From: Polytrichum commune
Taxonomy: Eukaryota > Streptophyta > Polytrichopsida > Polytrichales > Polytrichaceae
Reading direction: 5' to 3'
DNA: 64,000 nt
Assembly (NCBI GenBank): GCA_950295325.1
Contig: OX485803.1
Span: forward strand, 55,815,554-55,879,553
Shown here: positions 31,083 through 43,058 of the stretch, in pieces
Numbering within the stretch: the first letter of the stretch is position 1
How the letters are laid out: the number at the start of each line of letters is the position of its first letter
Notes under the pieces: generated by a model
What the model saw: only the letters and a program-made list of their open reading frames with translations
The model's database searches: none
Told to the model about the DNA's origin: nothing
Made by a program: the position numbers and the translations under genes

Positions 31083-34000
31083 ATGCAAGGTAGGACTCGC
31101 TCACAAAAACCAAGTTTGATAGTAGGACTAGAGAAATCTACTCGAAAGAGGCGGTCCTCTAAAATCAGTGATAGATTAGAACAAGATAATGTTAGAATAG
31201 AGAGTTGTTTGAACGTCGAACCTAGGACTAGGTCAATTCTAGACACCTTAGAACTTGGAGCTCAACTTGAAGAGGAGATCACTCCCTCCAAATTGAGTGG
31301 TGAAACTTCTTCGGAAAATTACACACTTAGAGAAGAATTCCCGGTAGAAGTTGATAGGGGATTGTTGAATAGTTCACCGGTCACCATGGCCGAGGAACGG
31401 GGGATGGATCCACCACCCATACCCCCAATTCCGCCCATACCTCCTATACCTCCAATAGACCCATTGGTTAGGCCAAGAGGCCTACCAATTGTGGTTCCAC
31501 AAAATTTAGCGGCGATGGATATGCCATCTCATCTCCCTAAATTTTATGGGACCAAGGATGAGGACCCCTCTCGGCACATGGAACGGTATATCGAACGGTT
31601 GGCTAGCTTCCTCATAACCGACCCGGGTTATTGGTTAGTGTGGTTTCCTACCACTCTAGAGGGGGAAGCCTATGAATGGTATCGGGATCATGCCGAGGGA
31701 CATTTTAGGGGATGGGAACAATTACAAAGGGAGTTTCTTAACGAATTTAGGCCGGAAGTGGGTCAAAGTACCGCATTAAGGGCATTGTCGTCATTGAAGC
31801 AAGGAAGGGAGGAAGAAATTTCGGCTTACATTAGGAGGTTTGATTTAGTGTGCACTAGATTTGTGGGTACCATGCTCAACGACGACACGCTAAAGCAATT
31901 TTTCATTCAAGGGTTTTTTAAGTCCGGAACTATTAGGGGTGTTCTAGAAAGGAATCCCTTGACCTTGGCGGATGCCAAGCGTGCGGCTAGAGATATTGAA
32001 AACTTGGATAAAGATCACGAAAGGCTATGGAGAAGGGAGGATGAATTGATCCCACAATTCATCCCCATACGCCCTAGGGTGGTAGCGGTAGAACCCGCTA
32101 AGTATGAGAACCAAATTCCATATGCCATTGTGGACACCGGTCCCCGACCTTTAGCGGTTAGGGAACCGGCACCTCTTTTGGCACTACCGGCCCCTAGAAC
32201 GGATCCACACTTGGAGGAGGTTGAGAGAAGACTAGGTGCTAGCCAACTAGGATTCCAAGAGGCTATGATAAAACAAATGCAAAGCCTCACGGATCAAATG
32301 TCATTAATGATCCGGAGTCAACAACCGGGGCCTCCACCCCCGGTTGAGTCGGGTAGGCATTCTTCCGGATTATGGTGTGTCCAATGTGGCCAACCGGGCC
32401 ACACGCGTCAATTTTGTAGAAGTGGACAAAACCGTGACCAAAGAGGAAACGGTAACCCACCTCAACAAAATCAACGAGGTCAAGCGCCACCTCACTATGG
32501 AAATGGAAGCAATAGAGGACCACAACCTAGAGGGCAAGGTGGCCAAAATTTAGAGAAGAAGGAATTTCATCCCTTTTGTGGAAGGTGGCACGCTCAAGGA
32601 CAATGTTGGTCCGAAGGTCAAGAGTTTAATTGTAGCAATTGTGGAGGAAGTCATCCCTCGGATACGTGTCGCCAACCGGACAAAATAATTAATGTCCCTT
32701 ACCCGGTGGCTAATCCACAACAACAAGCAAGGGATAATATGCGAGGTGCTAGGCCACAAGGAGTACCGGCCAATGAACTTAGGCCACCTAACTTATACTA
32801 TGACCATAGTAATGCTAGGCAAACTTTTCATCCACCGGCGGGCTTGCAAACTACAACCGGTTACATTCCAATACAAAATAGACAAGGAGTTCCACCTAAT
32901 GGTAGTAACGGGAGACAAGCGCCTCCAACGGATCCGGGACCATCTAACTCCCAAGATGTTAGGTTCATGGATGGAGTGTTGGAGGCCACATGTGATGACA
33001 TGCTTCCTCTCCCAACGAGAATTGGAGAGGAGCAAAGTCAATGGCCTCCTCACACCAATGCTATTACATATGAGTTAGTGAAGGGTAAGGGTGTGGTTGA
33101 AGAAGCACCTGCACTAGCGGTAACTACTAGGGCTAGGAGAGGGGATGCCCCGTTGGAGGTAGGAATAGGAGAGCAAGGAAATTACTCTTCGGATGAAGAG
33201 ATTAATCTCTCCGAGTTGGATAGGGTAGCTAGAAGAGCTACTAAGGATGTGGAGAGGGAAAATATAATTTTACAAGATAGGGAGAGGACTAATGCGGTAC
33301 ATGACTTGGATAATAGCGATGTGGGTGAATGGGAAGGACCGGGGGTTCCCGTAGACGAATTCGACGTAGTGGGTAATTCTAAGGTGGAAAGATCTACCGG
33401 GTACGACTTGTGGGCGGACCTTAGTACACTCAAGGCGGATATTACTTTCGGCCAACTATTGGAAATTTCACCCACGGCAAGGAAAACATTAAAGGAGGGA
33501 ATGCCGGTACACAAGAGGATGAGGAAGGTGAAAGCTAAAATAGCCGCTAGGATCCAATCACAAGGTGGAAGAGACGTGAAAGCTATAGAAATAGAAGTTG
33601 TTATAGTAGATAAGGTGGTTCCTAATGTGCTAGTCGACGGAGGGAGTAGTCTAAATATACTACCGGAGGATACTATGAAAAAATTGGGACTTGGACTCAC
33701 GGGGCCTTCACCTTTGGTCATAAATATGGCAAATCAAAGTTCGACTACGCCTTTGGGGATGATCAAGGATTGTAGAATGACTACGGGAGGTGAGGAGTAC
33801 TTGGTCACCTTCCATGTCATTAAAATGCACTCCAACAAGGACACCTTCCCCATTTTGCTAGGTAGGCCTTGGTTGCGGATGGCGAATGCTATGGTCAATT
33901 GGGGTGGACCTAAACCATCCATCACTTATGGTCCGGAGGGTAATAGGGTCATAGTGTCCATTGGTTCATTAGAAGGATGGATGAAGAAGGAGATGTATTT

Positions 34001-35768
34001 GCCATTGGAGAAGGAAATTGATGACTTAAACGAGAATGAGATTGGCAAGGCATTGGTGGGAGTCGTCCATCCCGAAGGTCAAAGGGTTGTTATAGATTCG
34101 GGCTCGGGAAGTCTAGGTCCTAATTTTTACAATTATGGGGATAATGGGGATTATGCCCAATGGCTAAGGGAGTACCCCGAGTCCGAGGTTGATGTAATGG
34201 TTACATTTCACCAAGTAGGCTTAGGGAGTGAATTTCCTAGTGTTAGTTTAGGAGAGGGCTCATTGTTGGAGCCATGTGAGGTGCTCACCGAGGAAGAGTG
34301 GATTAGCGGTGGGTTAACACCTTGGGTAGATGACGTGGAAGAGGGTGAGGTTAGTTTAATTCACGTAGATGGGACTCAAGAGGAGGATGTGATTATTGAG
34401 TCATCGAAATTGGAGGAGCCTTTACATTTCAAGACCACGTCTACGGGGATAGTTGTAGGTCAAGATGTGAAAGATTACCCCAATGTGCCTTCCGATTGGT
34501 ATCGGAACAAAGAGGAACAAGCACATGTGTCGGAAGCGGATTGGCGGTACGTGGATGTGAAATTAAAGGATGGAAAAACCCGACAAATGAAGATGGGCTC
34601 CAAATTGGGGGAGAAAGAGGTTAGGGAGTATAGCAATTTGGTGGATGAGTTTAGTGATACTTTTGCATGGTCCTACGATGAGCTTAAGGGAATTCCTAGG
34701 GAAATGGTAGAGCACCGGATTCCTTTAATTCCGGGGGCGAGGCCAATTAGACAAAAGGAGAGGAAGATGAATCCTCAATTGCAATTGTTGGTGAAAGCGG
34801 AATTGGAAAGGTTATTGAAGGCCGGGTTTATCAAGCCGGTGGAAATCACGGATTGGGTTTCTCCTATGGTCTTAGTAAAGAAAAAAAATGGGAAATTAAG
34901 GGTTTGTGTCGACTATAGGAAATTGAATTCGTGCACACAAAAGGATCACTTCCCCTTACCTTTTATCACCTTGTTGCTTGAGGAGGTTGGAGGTCATTCG
35001 CGATATACCTTTATGGATGGGTATGCGGGTTATAATCAAATTTCCATAGCCCTCCAAGATATCCATAAAACGGCTTTTACTACACCTTGGGGTACTTTTG
35101 TGTGGGTAGTGATGCCATTTGGGTTATGTAATGCCCCGGCTACTTTCCAACGATTAGTAATGTATATCTTCACCGACTTGTTGTTCAAATCCATGACCGT
35201 CTTTGTGGACGATTTTAGCACACAAAGTAATGTGGATGATCACCTACATTGTGTTAGGGAGGCATTGGTTAGGTGTAGGAAGATGAGGTTAGCATTGAAC
35301 CCGGATAAGACATTTTTGGGAGTGAATAAGGGAGTGTTGTTGGGTTATGTTGTTAGTGAGAAAGGTAGAGAACCCGATCCGGATAAGATTGCGGCCATAA
35401 GCGACTTGGCAACTCCAACCAATTCCAAGGGGATCTCTAAGTTGTTAGGACATGTGGGATGGTACCGGGAACTTATTCCTAATTTTTCAAAGATAGCGGT
35501 GCCCATTACCCATTTGCTCAAAAAGGATGTCAAATTCGAGTGGACGGATGCTTGTCAAAAAGCCTTTGAGGAATTGCGGGATAGGTTGAGCACCTATCCG
35601 GTGTTGATACCACCCAATTGGGGTAAACCTTTTCACGTCTATTGTGATGCTAGTAATGTGGCAATAGGGAGTGCGCTTTGTCAAGCAACGGGAGAAAAAG
35701 AGAAGGATCAACCTATAGCTTATGCGAGTAATGGACGAAGGGAGGAGAATGGCGGCTCAATATATTGA
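31083..35768 (+). CDS. Gypsy gag-pol polyprotein, truncated in RNase H
   Basis: One open frame of 1561 residues starts at ATG 31083. In order: basic N-terminus with a Pro-Ile repeat (about 110-125); retrotransposon gag domain (about 150-315, PKFYGTKDEDPSRHM to KRAARDIENLD); a CCHC knuckle CVQCGQPGHTRQFC (about 430) and a second Cys/His cluster CSNCGGSHPSDTC (about 515). Then comes an aspartic protease with VDGGSSLNIL (about 849, Gly in place of the usual Thr/Ser of DTGS). Reverse transcriptase starts about 1220 and carries FVDDF near 1374. RNase H begins FHVYCDASN (about 1517) but stops after PIAYASN, where a deletion has joined it out of frame to the end of integrase. The element therefore lacks integrase and could move only with help. 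Confidence 0.9.
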   Translation: MQGRTRSQKPSLIVGLEKSTRKRRSSKISDRLEQDNVRIESCLNVEPRTRSILDTLELGAQLEEEITPSKLSGETSSENYTLREEFPVEVDRGLLNSSPVTMAEERGMDPPPIPPIPPIPPIPPIDPLVRPRGLPIVVPQNLAAMDMPSHLPKFYGTKDEDPSRHMERYIERLASFLITDPGYWLVWFPTTLEGEAYEWYRDHAEGHFRGWEQLQREFLNEFRPEVGQSTALRALSSLKQGREEEISAYIRRFDLVCTRFVGTMLNDDTLKQFFIQGFFKSGTIRGVLERNPLTLADAKRAARDIENLDKDHERLWRREDELIPQFIPIRPRVVAVEPAKYENQIPYAIVDTGPRPLAVREPAPLLALPAPRTDPHLEEVERRLGASQLGFQEAMIKQMQSLTDQMSLMIRSQQPGPPPPVESGRHSSGLWCVQCGQPGHTRQFCRSGQNRDQRGNGNPPQQNQRGQAPPHYGNGSNRGPQPRGQGGQNLEKKEFHPFCGRWHAQGQCWSEGQEFNCSNCGGSHPSDTCRQPDKIINVPYPVANPQQQARDNMRGARPQGVPANELRPPNLYYDHSNARQTFHPPAGLQTTTGYIPIQNRQGVPPNGSNGRQAPPTDPGPSNSQDVRFMDGVLEATCDDMLPLPTRIGEEQSQWPPHTNAITYELVKGKGVVEEAPALAVTTRARRGDAPLEVGIGEQGNYSSDEEINLSELDRVARRATKDVERENIILQDRERTNAVHDLDNSDVGEWEGPGVPVDEFDVVGNSKVERSTGYDLWADLSTLKADITFGQLLEISPTARKTLKEGMPVHKRMRKVKAKIAARIQSQGGRDVKAIEIEVVIVDKVVPNVLVDGGSSLNILPEDTMKKLGLGLTGPSPLVINMANQSSTTPLGMIKDCRMTTGGEEYLVTFHVIKMHSNKDTFPILLGRPWLRMANAMVNWGGPKPSITYGPEGNRVIVSIGSLEGWMKKEMYLPLEKEIDDLNENEIGKALVGVVHPEGQRVVIDSGSGSLGPNFYNYGDNGDYAQWLREYPESEVDVMVTFHQVGLGSEFPSVSLGEGSLLEPCEVLTEEEWISGGLTPWVDDVEEGEVSLIHVDGTQEEDVIIESSKLEEPLHFKTTSTGIVVGQDVKDYPNVPSDWYRNKEEQAHVSEADWRYVDVKLKDGKTRQMKMGSKLGEKEVREYSNLVDEFSDTFAWSYDELKGIPREMVEHRIPLIPGARPIRQKERKMNPQLQLLVKAELERLLKAGFIKPVEITDWVSPMVLVKKKNGKLRVCVDYRKLNSCTQKDHFPLPFITLLLEEVGGHSRYTFMDGYAGYNQISIALQDIHKTAFTTPWGTFVWVVMPFGLCNAPATFQRLVMYIFTDLLFKSMTVFVDDFSTQSNVDDHLHCVREALVRCRKMRLALNPDKTFLGVNKGVLLGYVVSEKGREPDPDKIAAISDLATPTNSKGISKLLGHVGWYRELIPNFSKIAVPITHLLKKDVKFEWTDACQKAFEELRDRLSTYPVLIPPNWGKPFHVYCDASNVAIGSALCQATGEKEKDQPIAYASNGRREENGGSIY

Positions 35769-36018
35769 GGCAATCCAAAGAAGGAGAAAGATTACTTTCG
35801 ACAAATGACATAAGAGAAGGGCCCTAACACCGGGAATGATGGTCATGATTCAAGACACACGAAAGCTTGAATTTCCGGCGAAATTTAATGCGGTATGGTT
35901 AGGACCTTACCTTGTCTATGAGGTCTTTCCTAATAATTCAATTCAATTGGAAACGTTGAATGGTGAGCTCTTTCCTACCCGTACATCGGGAAGTAGATGT
36001 AAGGAGTACCGAGCTTGA
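35731..36018 (+). pseudogene. Remnant of the integrase C-terminus of the gypsy element
   Basis: In the frame starting at 35731 the sequence reads RRMAAQYIEAIQRRRKITFDK, then TGA (35806-35808), then ALTPGMMVMIQDTRKLEFP through LGPYLVYEVFPNNSIQLE to CKEYRA and a stop. This is the SH3-like tail region that follows integrase in gypsy elements. It lies right after the RNase H break, so one internal deletion removed the intervening part. Confidence 0.75.
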
Positions 36019-36079
36019 CTAGGCAACTTACCCTTGGAGCAAGAGATGTTTGGATTCATCCCCCGATGGTCGCCAATTA

Positions 36080-37909
36080 TGTGAGCCCAAAAGGGTGCCC
36101 ACATTTAGTCTTAGACCCTTGAAACGTTAGTTGATACACTTTGAAGTAGCATGTTACTTCACAAAAATATAAAAAGAGTGAAATGTTAGTCTTAGAAGTA
36201 CCATGTTGTAAGAGGCTAGGATGTGAGTTGTTATTGTGTTTTTACCTTCGGAAGGATTTGAGTGAATGAGGATAGGTAAGGAGAACTTGGATTGAGTAGT
36301 TAGTGAGTAGGCTAGTACAAATGGATGGAGACAACCAAAGTGACTCAAGAGGCAAGTGCATTCGAATTGGGATGAATGGAGGATCACATGGAGCGCACAA
36401 GTGGACCACCTCATCATGGCCACTTAATGGGGAAGGCCCAAGGAAGAATGCAAGGTGGAGGATAAGCAAATTCTCAAAGCACCAATCAAATCACGAGTTA
36501 AGCATCGTGGTTTGAATTAAGTGGTGAGCGACGATTTGGGAAAGTAAGGGGAGAAAGTTATGGCGGCGGAAAGCGAAGGAGGCTAAGTTTGGGTTGAAGC
36601 ATCCCAAGTTTGGTAAAGTGTGGTAGGTAGAAAGCCAAGGCTAGTTAAATGTTCGAATTAGGATCCTTGTTGATCATTTGAAGGAGGAAGGCTTAGAAGA
36701 TAGGATTGGCGCCTACTAAGTAGGAGGAAATCTCAAGGGCTTATCGTGAGCCTTGAGGGTGCTCACCCCCTCAAGCTTACTATATAATCCCTCATTCTTC
36801 CCTCACTCATCCTCTCTTTCCTTTGTGCTCCAAGGCACCCCACGAGTTATAAGTGTGGGTGTGGGAAGCCATATTGGAGCACATGTGTGTGCTTAGTTTT
36901 TAGTTTGAGAGCCAAGGCTTGTTAGCCTTGAAGAGGGCTTGACCTCTTGGTAGAATTAGTGTTGACGTGAAGGATTTTAAAGTTAATTCATGATTCCAAT
37001 TTGTGGTACTTAAAGTTCATGTTTTGAATACACGTGGTTGCAAGTTCCATGTTTAAGAGTTGAGCACTTGATGTTGTGATGAGTGCAAAAATATACTTGT
37101 GTGGATTAGTTAGTCTTAGTGAAGTTAGGAAATTCTCTCTCCCCCTCTCCTCTCTAGGATTTTAGGATTTTAGGATTAGAGAAGAATTGTGTGATTAGAA
37201 AGGGGTTGTTAGTAGAATTAGGGAAATTAGGTAGGAAGATTAGTTAAGGGCTTGAATAATTAGTGAGGTAGTTGGGGATTACAACTACAAAGTTGTGGGT
37301 TCATGAAGGAGCTGGGTTTATGAAGGAGCTGGGTTTGTTTAGTTAGAAAGTAAAGAGCTGGGTTTATGAAGGACCTGGGTTTATTTAGTTAGAAGCTAAG
37401 GAGCTGGGTTTATGAAGGAGCTGGGTTTATGAAGGAGCTGGGTTTATGAAGGAGCTGGGTTTGTTTAGTTAGAAGCTAAGAAGCTGGGTTTATGAAGGAG
37501 CTGGGTTTATGTAATTAGAAAGTAAAGAGATGGGTTCATGAAGGAGCTTAGTAGATAGCCTACCTAATTAGCTCATAGACAAGTAGTTAGTTACATTATG
37601 CTAGTTAGTGTTATGTGTGGCTTTCACAAGTAAATGTATTTGAGATTGACTATAGAGAATAGTGTTTTTTTTAACACTTGCATCCTCTCTTTAAAAATAA
37701 ACCACGTGCACAAATTAATGGAGAATGTGAAGCACTCTCGCGATGGCAAGACAAAGGAAGCAAAGACCAAAGTTAAATCCAAGACCACTTGAAGGGTGAA
37801 CCTTGCACTATGGACTCATCCAAGTCCAAATCCAATACCGCGGAGGAATGTGAGCCCAAACCCACTACTCGGACTACGGACGCTTAAGGGTGGGGGGTTT
37901 GGCCTCACA
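36080..37909 (+). repeat. 3' LTR of the gypsy element
   Basis: Same length and nearly the same sequence as 28345-30174. The preceding sequence (CCCCCGATGGTCGCCAATTA) is not a clear polypurine tract. Confidence 0.95.
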
Positions 37910-40900
37910 AACGAACTTCCGGAGGAGTTGCCTCCCGTGCGGGAGATGGATCATAAGATCGAACTAGTGCCCGGGGCGGAGCCTCAAAACAAAGCTCCGT
38001 ACCGGCTCAACCAAAACGAGTTGGTTGAGCTAAAGAGGCAACTAACGGAGCTCCTCGCTCGAGGCTACGTACGGCCTAGCAAATCGCCATTTGGCGCGCC
38101 GGTACTCTTTGTGAGTAAGAATGGTGGTCAAATGCGAATGTGCATTGACTACCGTGTCCTTAACCGCATTACGGTGAAAAACAACTATCCTTTGCCGCGA
38201 GTCGACAACTTATTGGATAGGTTAGCGGGCGCAACGTACTTTAGTCGAATCGACTTAAAGTCCGGCTACTACCAAATAAGGGTAGCGGCGCAAGATGTGC
38301 ACAAAACGGCGATGCGGACTCAATACGGCTCGTACGAGTTCCTAGTCATGCCGTTTGGCTTGTGCAACGCGCCGGCCACGTTCATGTCCATTATGAATGG
38401 CATTTTCCACGATGAGATGGATGAATGCGTAGTAGGGTATATCGACGATATACTAATCTACTCGCGGAGCGAGTTAGATCACGCGTGGGACCTAAAGAGG
38501 GTCCTAGAAAAACTTAGAGAAAATAAACTCTACGTTAACGCGGAAAAAAGTGAGTTCGCGCTAAGTGAGTTAGAGTTCTTGGGTTACGTGTTGAGCGGTG
38601 ACGGTATTCGTCCGGACCCGAAGAAAATCCAAGCCATCCGCGAGTGGAAAGCACCGCGGACGCAAAAAGGGGTAAGGTCCTTTTTGGGCTTGGCCAACTA
38701 CTACCGAAAGTTCATTAAGAACTTTTAAAAGGTAGCGTCGTCACTATCTAACATTTTGAGTAAAAGGGACAACCACTTAAGTGGGATGAAGCGTGCGAGA
38801 ACGCTTTTAACGAACTTAAAAATTTATTATCAACGGCGGGAGTACTTAAGTATCCCAAATTCGATAAAGAGTTTGAGGTACACACCAACGCGAGTGGCTT
38901 CACGATAGGTGGCGTCTTAATGCAAGATGGCCACCCGGTAGCGTACGAGAGCCGCAAGTTGACGGGTAGCCAACTTAGGTGGCCAACTCACGAAAAGGAG
39001 TTGTACGCCGTAATGCATTGCCTTAAGAGTTGACGGCACTACGTGGGCGGGAGGAAAACTAAAGTTTTCACGGATAACATCTTGCTCAAGTACCTAGACA
39101 CAAAAGCCCAAGCAACTCCTAAGGAGTTGAGGTGGTACGACACCATCATTTCGATGGATGTCGAGTTAATCCACAAGCCGGGGCGGGATAACTTAGTGCC
39201 GAACGCACTAAGTCGCTGGGAGGAGTTGATTACTCTTCGGTTACTTGTGCTAGTCGAGGAGGACCTCGACGAAGTCGAAAAGGACTTCTTGGACGACGTC
39301 CGAGAAGCAATGAAGCACGATGAAGACGCGGTGACGAACAACCGGTTTTTCGACGAGCGAGGCTCGAAGAAAAGCCCGCCAGGAGGTCGGCGAATGAAAA
39401 ATTTGAAGCGAAAGAATGAGCTTCGTTATTTCAAACAAACAAGGTTGTACGTCCCGGTGGGTGAGTTAAGAAAACGCTTGCTTCATGAGTTTCACGACAC
39501 GCCGTTGGCGGGGCACAAGGGAGTTCGAGCCACGATGGCCGAACTCCAAAAACGATACTTTTGGCCGTGCATGGACGCAGACGTAGAGGAATACGTCAAA
39601 GCATGCGTCAAGTGCCAAATGGTTAAACATAGCACTCAACCCAAGATTGGGAAGTTGAGGCCCTTGTCAATTCCTAAACAAAACTTTTACTCGATTTCAA
39701 TGGATTTCATGACGGGTATCCCGAAGGTAGCGGGAAACGACGCAATAATAATTATCGTTTGTCGTTTAAATAAATGGTCGGCGTTCGTGCCTTGTTCGAA
39801 ACAAGCCACGGCCGAAGAGGTGGCTCAATTGTTTTTAGACAATTGGGTTAGGCATAGAGGGTTCCCGTGGGATATTGTTAGTGATCGCAGGTTGTTGTTT
39901 CAAACGCAATTTTGGCAACACATGATGCAGCGTACGGGAGTGAGGCTATCAATGACGACGGCTTGGCATCCGCAAGGTGATGGCCAAACCAAAAGGATCA
40001 ATTTAATCCTCAATATGTATATGAGGGCATTTTATGAAAATGATCAACAAGATTGGCCAACACTTATACCTTTTGCCGAGTTGTGCTATAACACTACGGT
40101 ATCTCGAACTACGGGTAAGACGCCGTTTTACTTGTGTTACGGACAAGAGGCGGTGTTAGCGAGCAACTTGTCCGTTGGTCAAAGTGAGTTTACTCGTGAC
40201 CAAGAAAGACTCTCAGGTTATTACTCGCTCGATGCGGCCCAATGGGTTACACGAAGGCAAATGATCCTCCGAAACGCTAAGACAATGATGGCCAAAGCGC
40301 AAGATCGATATGCTAGTGCGGTGAATAAGCGACGGCGAGAAGTAACATTCCAAGTGGGCGAAAAGGTTTGGTTGGATTCAAGGAACTTGGGAATTCCTAC
40401 GGAATTATCAATCAAGTGGTCCGCGAGGTGGATAGGCCCGTTTCGGTGAAGAAAATTCTTCATCCAGACGTGTATGTGCTAGACTTAGGCAAGCGGGTTG
40501 GTAAGAGTTGGCATCCAGTATTTCACGTGTCCTTACTCAAGAAGTATCACCGAGATGAGAAAGAGTTGCACTTGTGGCAGGAGGACCCTAGGCCGCCACC
40601 CGAGTACGAACTTTGGGACGGGGCAGTTGGGAAGGTCACCTCAATCTTAGACTCGCGACAGATACACAGGCGGGGTAAGCAGTACAAGTGCTTAATGCAC
40701 GGCTACTCGCCTTACGAATATGAGTGGATAAACGGAGTGAACTTACTGCATGCCCGAACTCTTATCAAGGCCTTTGAGGCTCGCAAGGTGGCCGAGGCAC
40801 AAGCCGCGGCGCACGCAAAAGCCAACAAGCCGGCACGAAAGCGAACTACGACTAGCAAGAAGTTGCCGCCCCTCATTGACGATAACGACATTGAGGAGGA

Positions 40901-41018
40901 CGACGGTCTAGTTAGGCGACGGGATGATGAACCAACCAACCCATTGGATGTGCCGCGTTATACTAAATCCACTAAGAACAAGCGTAGAATGGCCGGTCCC
41001 ATCCACGTGAGGCATTGA
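37910..41018 (+). pseudogene. Chromovirus pol remnant: reverse transcriptase, RNase H, integrase, chromodomain
   Basis: The order of domains is intact but the frame is broken. Reverse transcriptase runs to a TAA at 38726-38728 and contains [10 protein letters not shown] frameshift follows near 38770, then RNase H (FEVHTNASGFTIGG) with a TGA at 39031-39033 in place of a Trp codon. Integrase (39043-40449) keeps the zinc-binding H-H-C-C region and the first two acidic sites (SMDFMTG; VSDRR). The third site reads QTKRIN where a Glu is expected, so it is probably inactive. A further frameshift near 40440 leads to a tail with a chromodomain (SILDSRQIHRRGKQYKCLMH, GYSPYEYEW). The chromodomain places it among chromoviruses. 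Confidence 0.88.
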
Positions 41019-41664
41019 CATGTTGGCGAGGTCGCCAACGCCTCTAAGTGGGGGAGGGCACGTACCCCGAAACGAGCAAAATATGAGTAATGAGAATGTG
41101 CAACCCAAAGCACGAGTAAGAAAAGTAAAAATGTTAAGACAGTGAGAGCATAAGTACGCGAAGGATGAACCTAAGTCGAAGTCGGAGGATGGGCGCCGCC
41201 AAGGGGACTATCGAAGCAAAGTAAGCTGGCTTGGTTGTGGCGATACCAAGGTGCGGGTGCCAAGCGTGAGGAGGATCTTCCACGAGGCACGCCTCGGAGC
41301 GAAAGCGCATGAAAGGCCATTCATGTCCTAATGGGTAAACGGGGGAAAGGCCTAGCTAGCCTCGAACGCATTCCATTAACAGCCGGCAACAAATACCCAC
41401 TACTCGCCGCGGCCAAGCGAGGTCTAAAGACCGAGGGACTTGAGGATTGTTCTTAGAGGTGGCAAGTCCCGAATCAACAAGAGCGGGAGCCACGATGGAC
41501 CAGCGCAAGAGCAAGGGAAGGCACGTGCGTTAAGCCTTCACCTTGGGAGCCAACGCGAACCGGAGAGGTCCACACCGAAGGCGTTGAGACTTCGCCTCGT
41601 CCGGGACGAGGAGAGCCATACCAAGGACTTGATGAGGACATCAAGTGTTCTAAGCGGGGGAGGA
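41019..41664 (+). other. 3' untranslated part of the chromovirus and polypurine tract
   Basis: No supported gene. It ends in AAGCGGGGGAGGA (41652-41664), a polypurine tract directly before the 3' LTR. An open frame at 41440-41736 crosses into the LTR and is not credible. Confidence 0.7.
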
Positions 41665-42090
41665 TGTAAGGCCCCCTTAGGACTAGCGCCGACCTTGGGG
41701 CGGGGCAAGCACCTAAGGGGTTTTGGGTGTGATTAGTCACACCCCTTAGAGTGGGGTTGAACCCGGTTGGGATATCTACACTTAGGCGGGTGGACTAAGT
41801 GTAGAGGTAGGGTGACCCGTGTGAGGGCACGAAGGGCTTAGCCGCAAGCGCTAAGGGGAGAGTTCACAACGGACTCGGAGCACACGCGGAGCGTGTGGGA
41901 ATGCCCGTGCCTTGGGATTACGAAACGAACCAGGGTATCCCGAGGGTTGACTAGGGAGAACCCCAAGAGTGTTAGGATGTTAGCATCCTAAGGTTACTAA
42001 GTGTCGGGACTCACCTAACAAGTGGCTTGTGCAGGTGAGTTAGAGGCTTTGCGCGGGGCGCGAAGGACGTGACGCTAAACGGGCGTTACA
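41665..42090 (+). repeat. 3' LTR of the chromovirus
   Basis: 426 bp, starting TGTAAGGCCCCC after the polypurine tract and ending GGGCGTTACA. The TGTAA/TTACA ends are inverted repeats. No matching 5' LTR occurs in the window. Confidence 0.82.
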
Positions 42091-42979
42091 ACAGGTACAG
42101 AAAGTGAGGAAGGTGCATGTAGCCGTTGTGGGTATAGTCGGTCATGAGCGCCGGACAATTGTTGAGATATTCCACCTTAATTTTGGAGATGAGGTTGTGG
42201 GGGAGGGAGTGGCAGGAAATCACTCAGAGAGCTCAGCATCTGCAGCCCACATGATTCCTCTAGGAGCGCAACTCGTGACCATTTCAAAAGTTTTCTGCAA
42301 GAACATCCCATTTCTTATGGCTCCGCCAATTTACCCACCACCTCCGTCTTTGGAGGATTGCATAGGATTCCAGGTGTTGTGGGAGGTCAAGCACCTTCGT
42401 CGGAGGGACCCGATTGAGTTGGAGTGACTCATTCATTAAGGCAGGCCATAATGTTCTCACATTATTGGTAGTTGGTGCTTTTGGGAAATGCCCATGCACT
42501 TGGTTGTCATCGAAGTAGAATAGGAATATTTCCTAGAAGTAGGGTAGCCTAGATGTGCAAAGTGCATGCAATTGTAAGTGGGCATGCACCAAGTGTACAC
42601 TGCAGAGTGTGTGAATGAAATCATGCATTGACATGAACTTTATGTGAATTCTTCGGATGTATGTGTCTATGTGAATACCCTCCTCCCTGAACTCTTAATG
42701 TGAAGAGGAAACGGATGTCACTTAATGAAGTGGTGGCTGAGTTCATTCAAATTCCCATAGGATTGCATTATTCCTTGTCATTTTAATGGTGCTCAATATG
42801 CCTCTCATAGTTTGCCATGCCATGAAGCATTTAACAGGTTGCGAAGTTCAAGTTAACACAAGGACAAAGTGCGTTTTACATACACATGAATTAGTCGCGA
42901 GATCAATGACATTTACATTTCACCACTAACATGGGTAACGCATCCTTTGTCACTGACGTAAATGAAATTTGTCTCACGT
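42091..42979. other. Gene-poor flank with one doubtful ORF
   Basis: The open frame 42104-42427 ends in PPIYPPPPSLEDCIGFQVLW and a charged tail. It vaguely resembles the last part of CACTA-associated plant ORFs but is too weak to call. Nothing else is seen. Confidence 0.3.
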
Positions 42980-43058
42980 CACTACTAGTGAAACATGGAT
43001 TTCGTCACACAAAATGGTGTCATCTGGTCCGTGACACAAGTCACAAGTGCTAGTAGTG
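42980..43058. mobile_element. Possible CACTA-like miniature element
   Basis: Ends are CACTACTAG and CTAGTAGTG, 79 bp apart, and the interior also folds back (TTCGTCACAC with GTGACACAAG). CACTA elements have such ends, but no 3-bp duplication is visible. Confidence 0.35.

Larger units (their letters stand above)
28345..37909 (+). mobile_element. Ty3/gypsy LTR retrotransposon, 9565 bp, nested in a chromovirus
   Basis: Both LTRs are 1830 bp (28345-30174 and 36080-37909) and by eye differ at only a few bases, so insertion was recent. The 5-bp target duplication AACGA flanks it (28340-28344 and 37910-37914). The gag-pol frame has gag, zinc knuckles, protease and reverse transcriptase. The region from mid RNase H through most of integrase is deleted. 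The target is the pol gene of a second, older element. The non-chromodomain layout and long LTRs suggest a Tat/Athila-like lineage (tentative). Confidence 0.93.

Noticed and set aside
41440..41736. 98-residue ORF crossing the chromovirus 3' LTR
   Set aside because: It straddles the polypurine tract and LTR start, which are non-coding.
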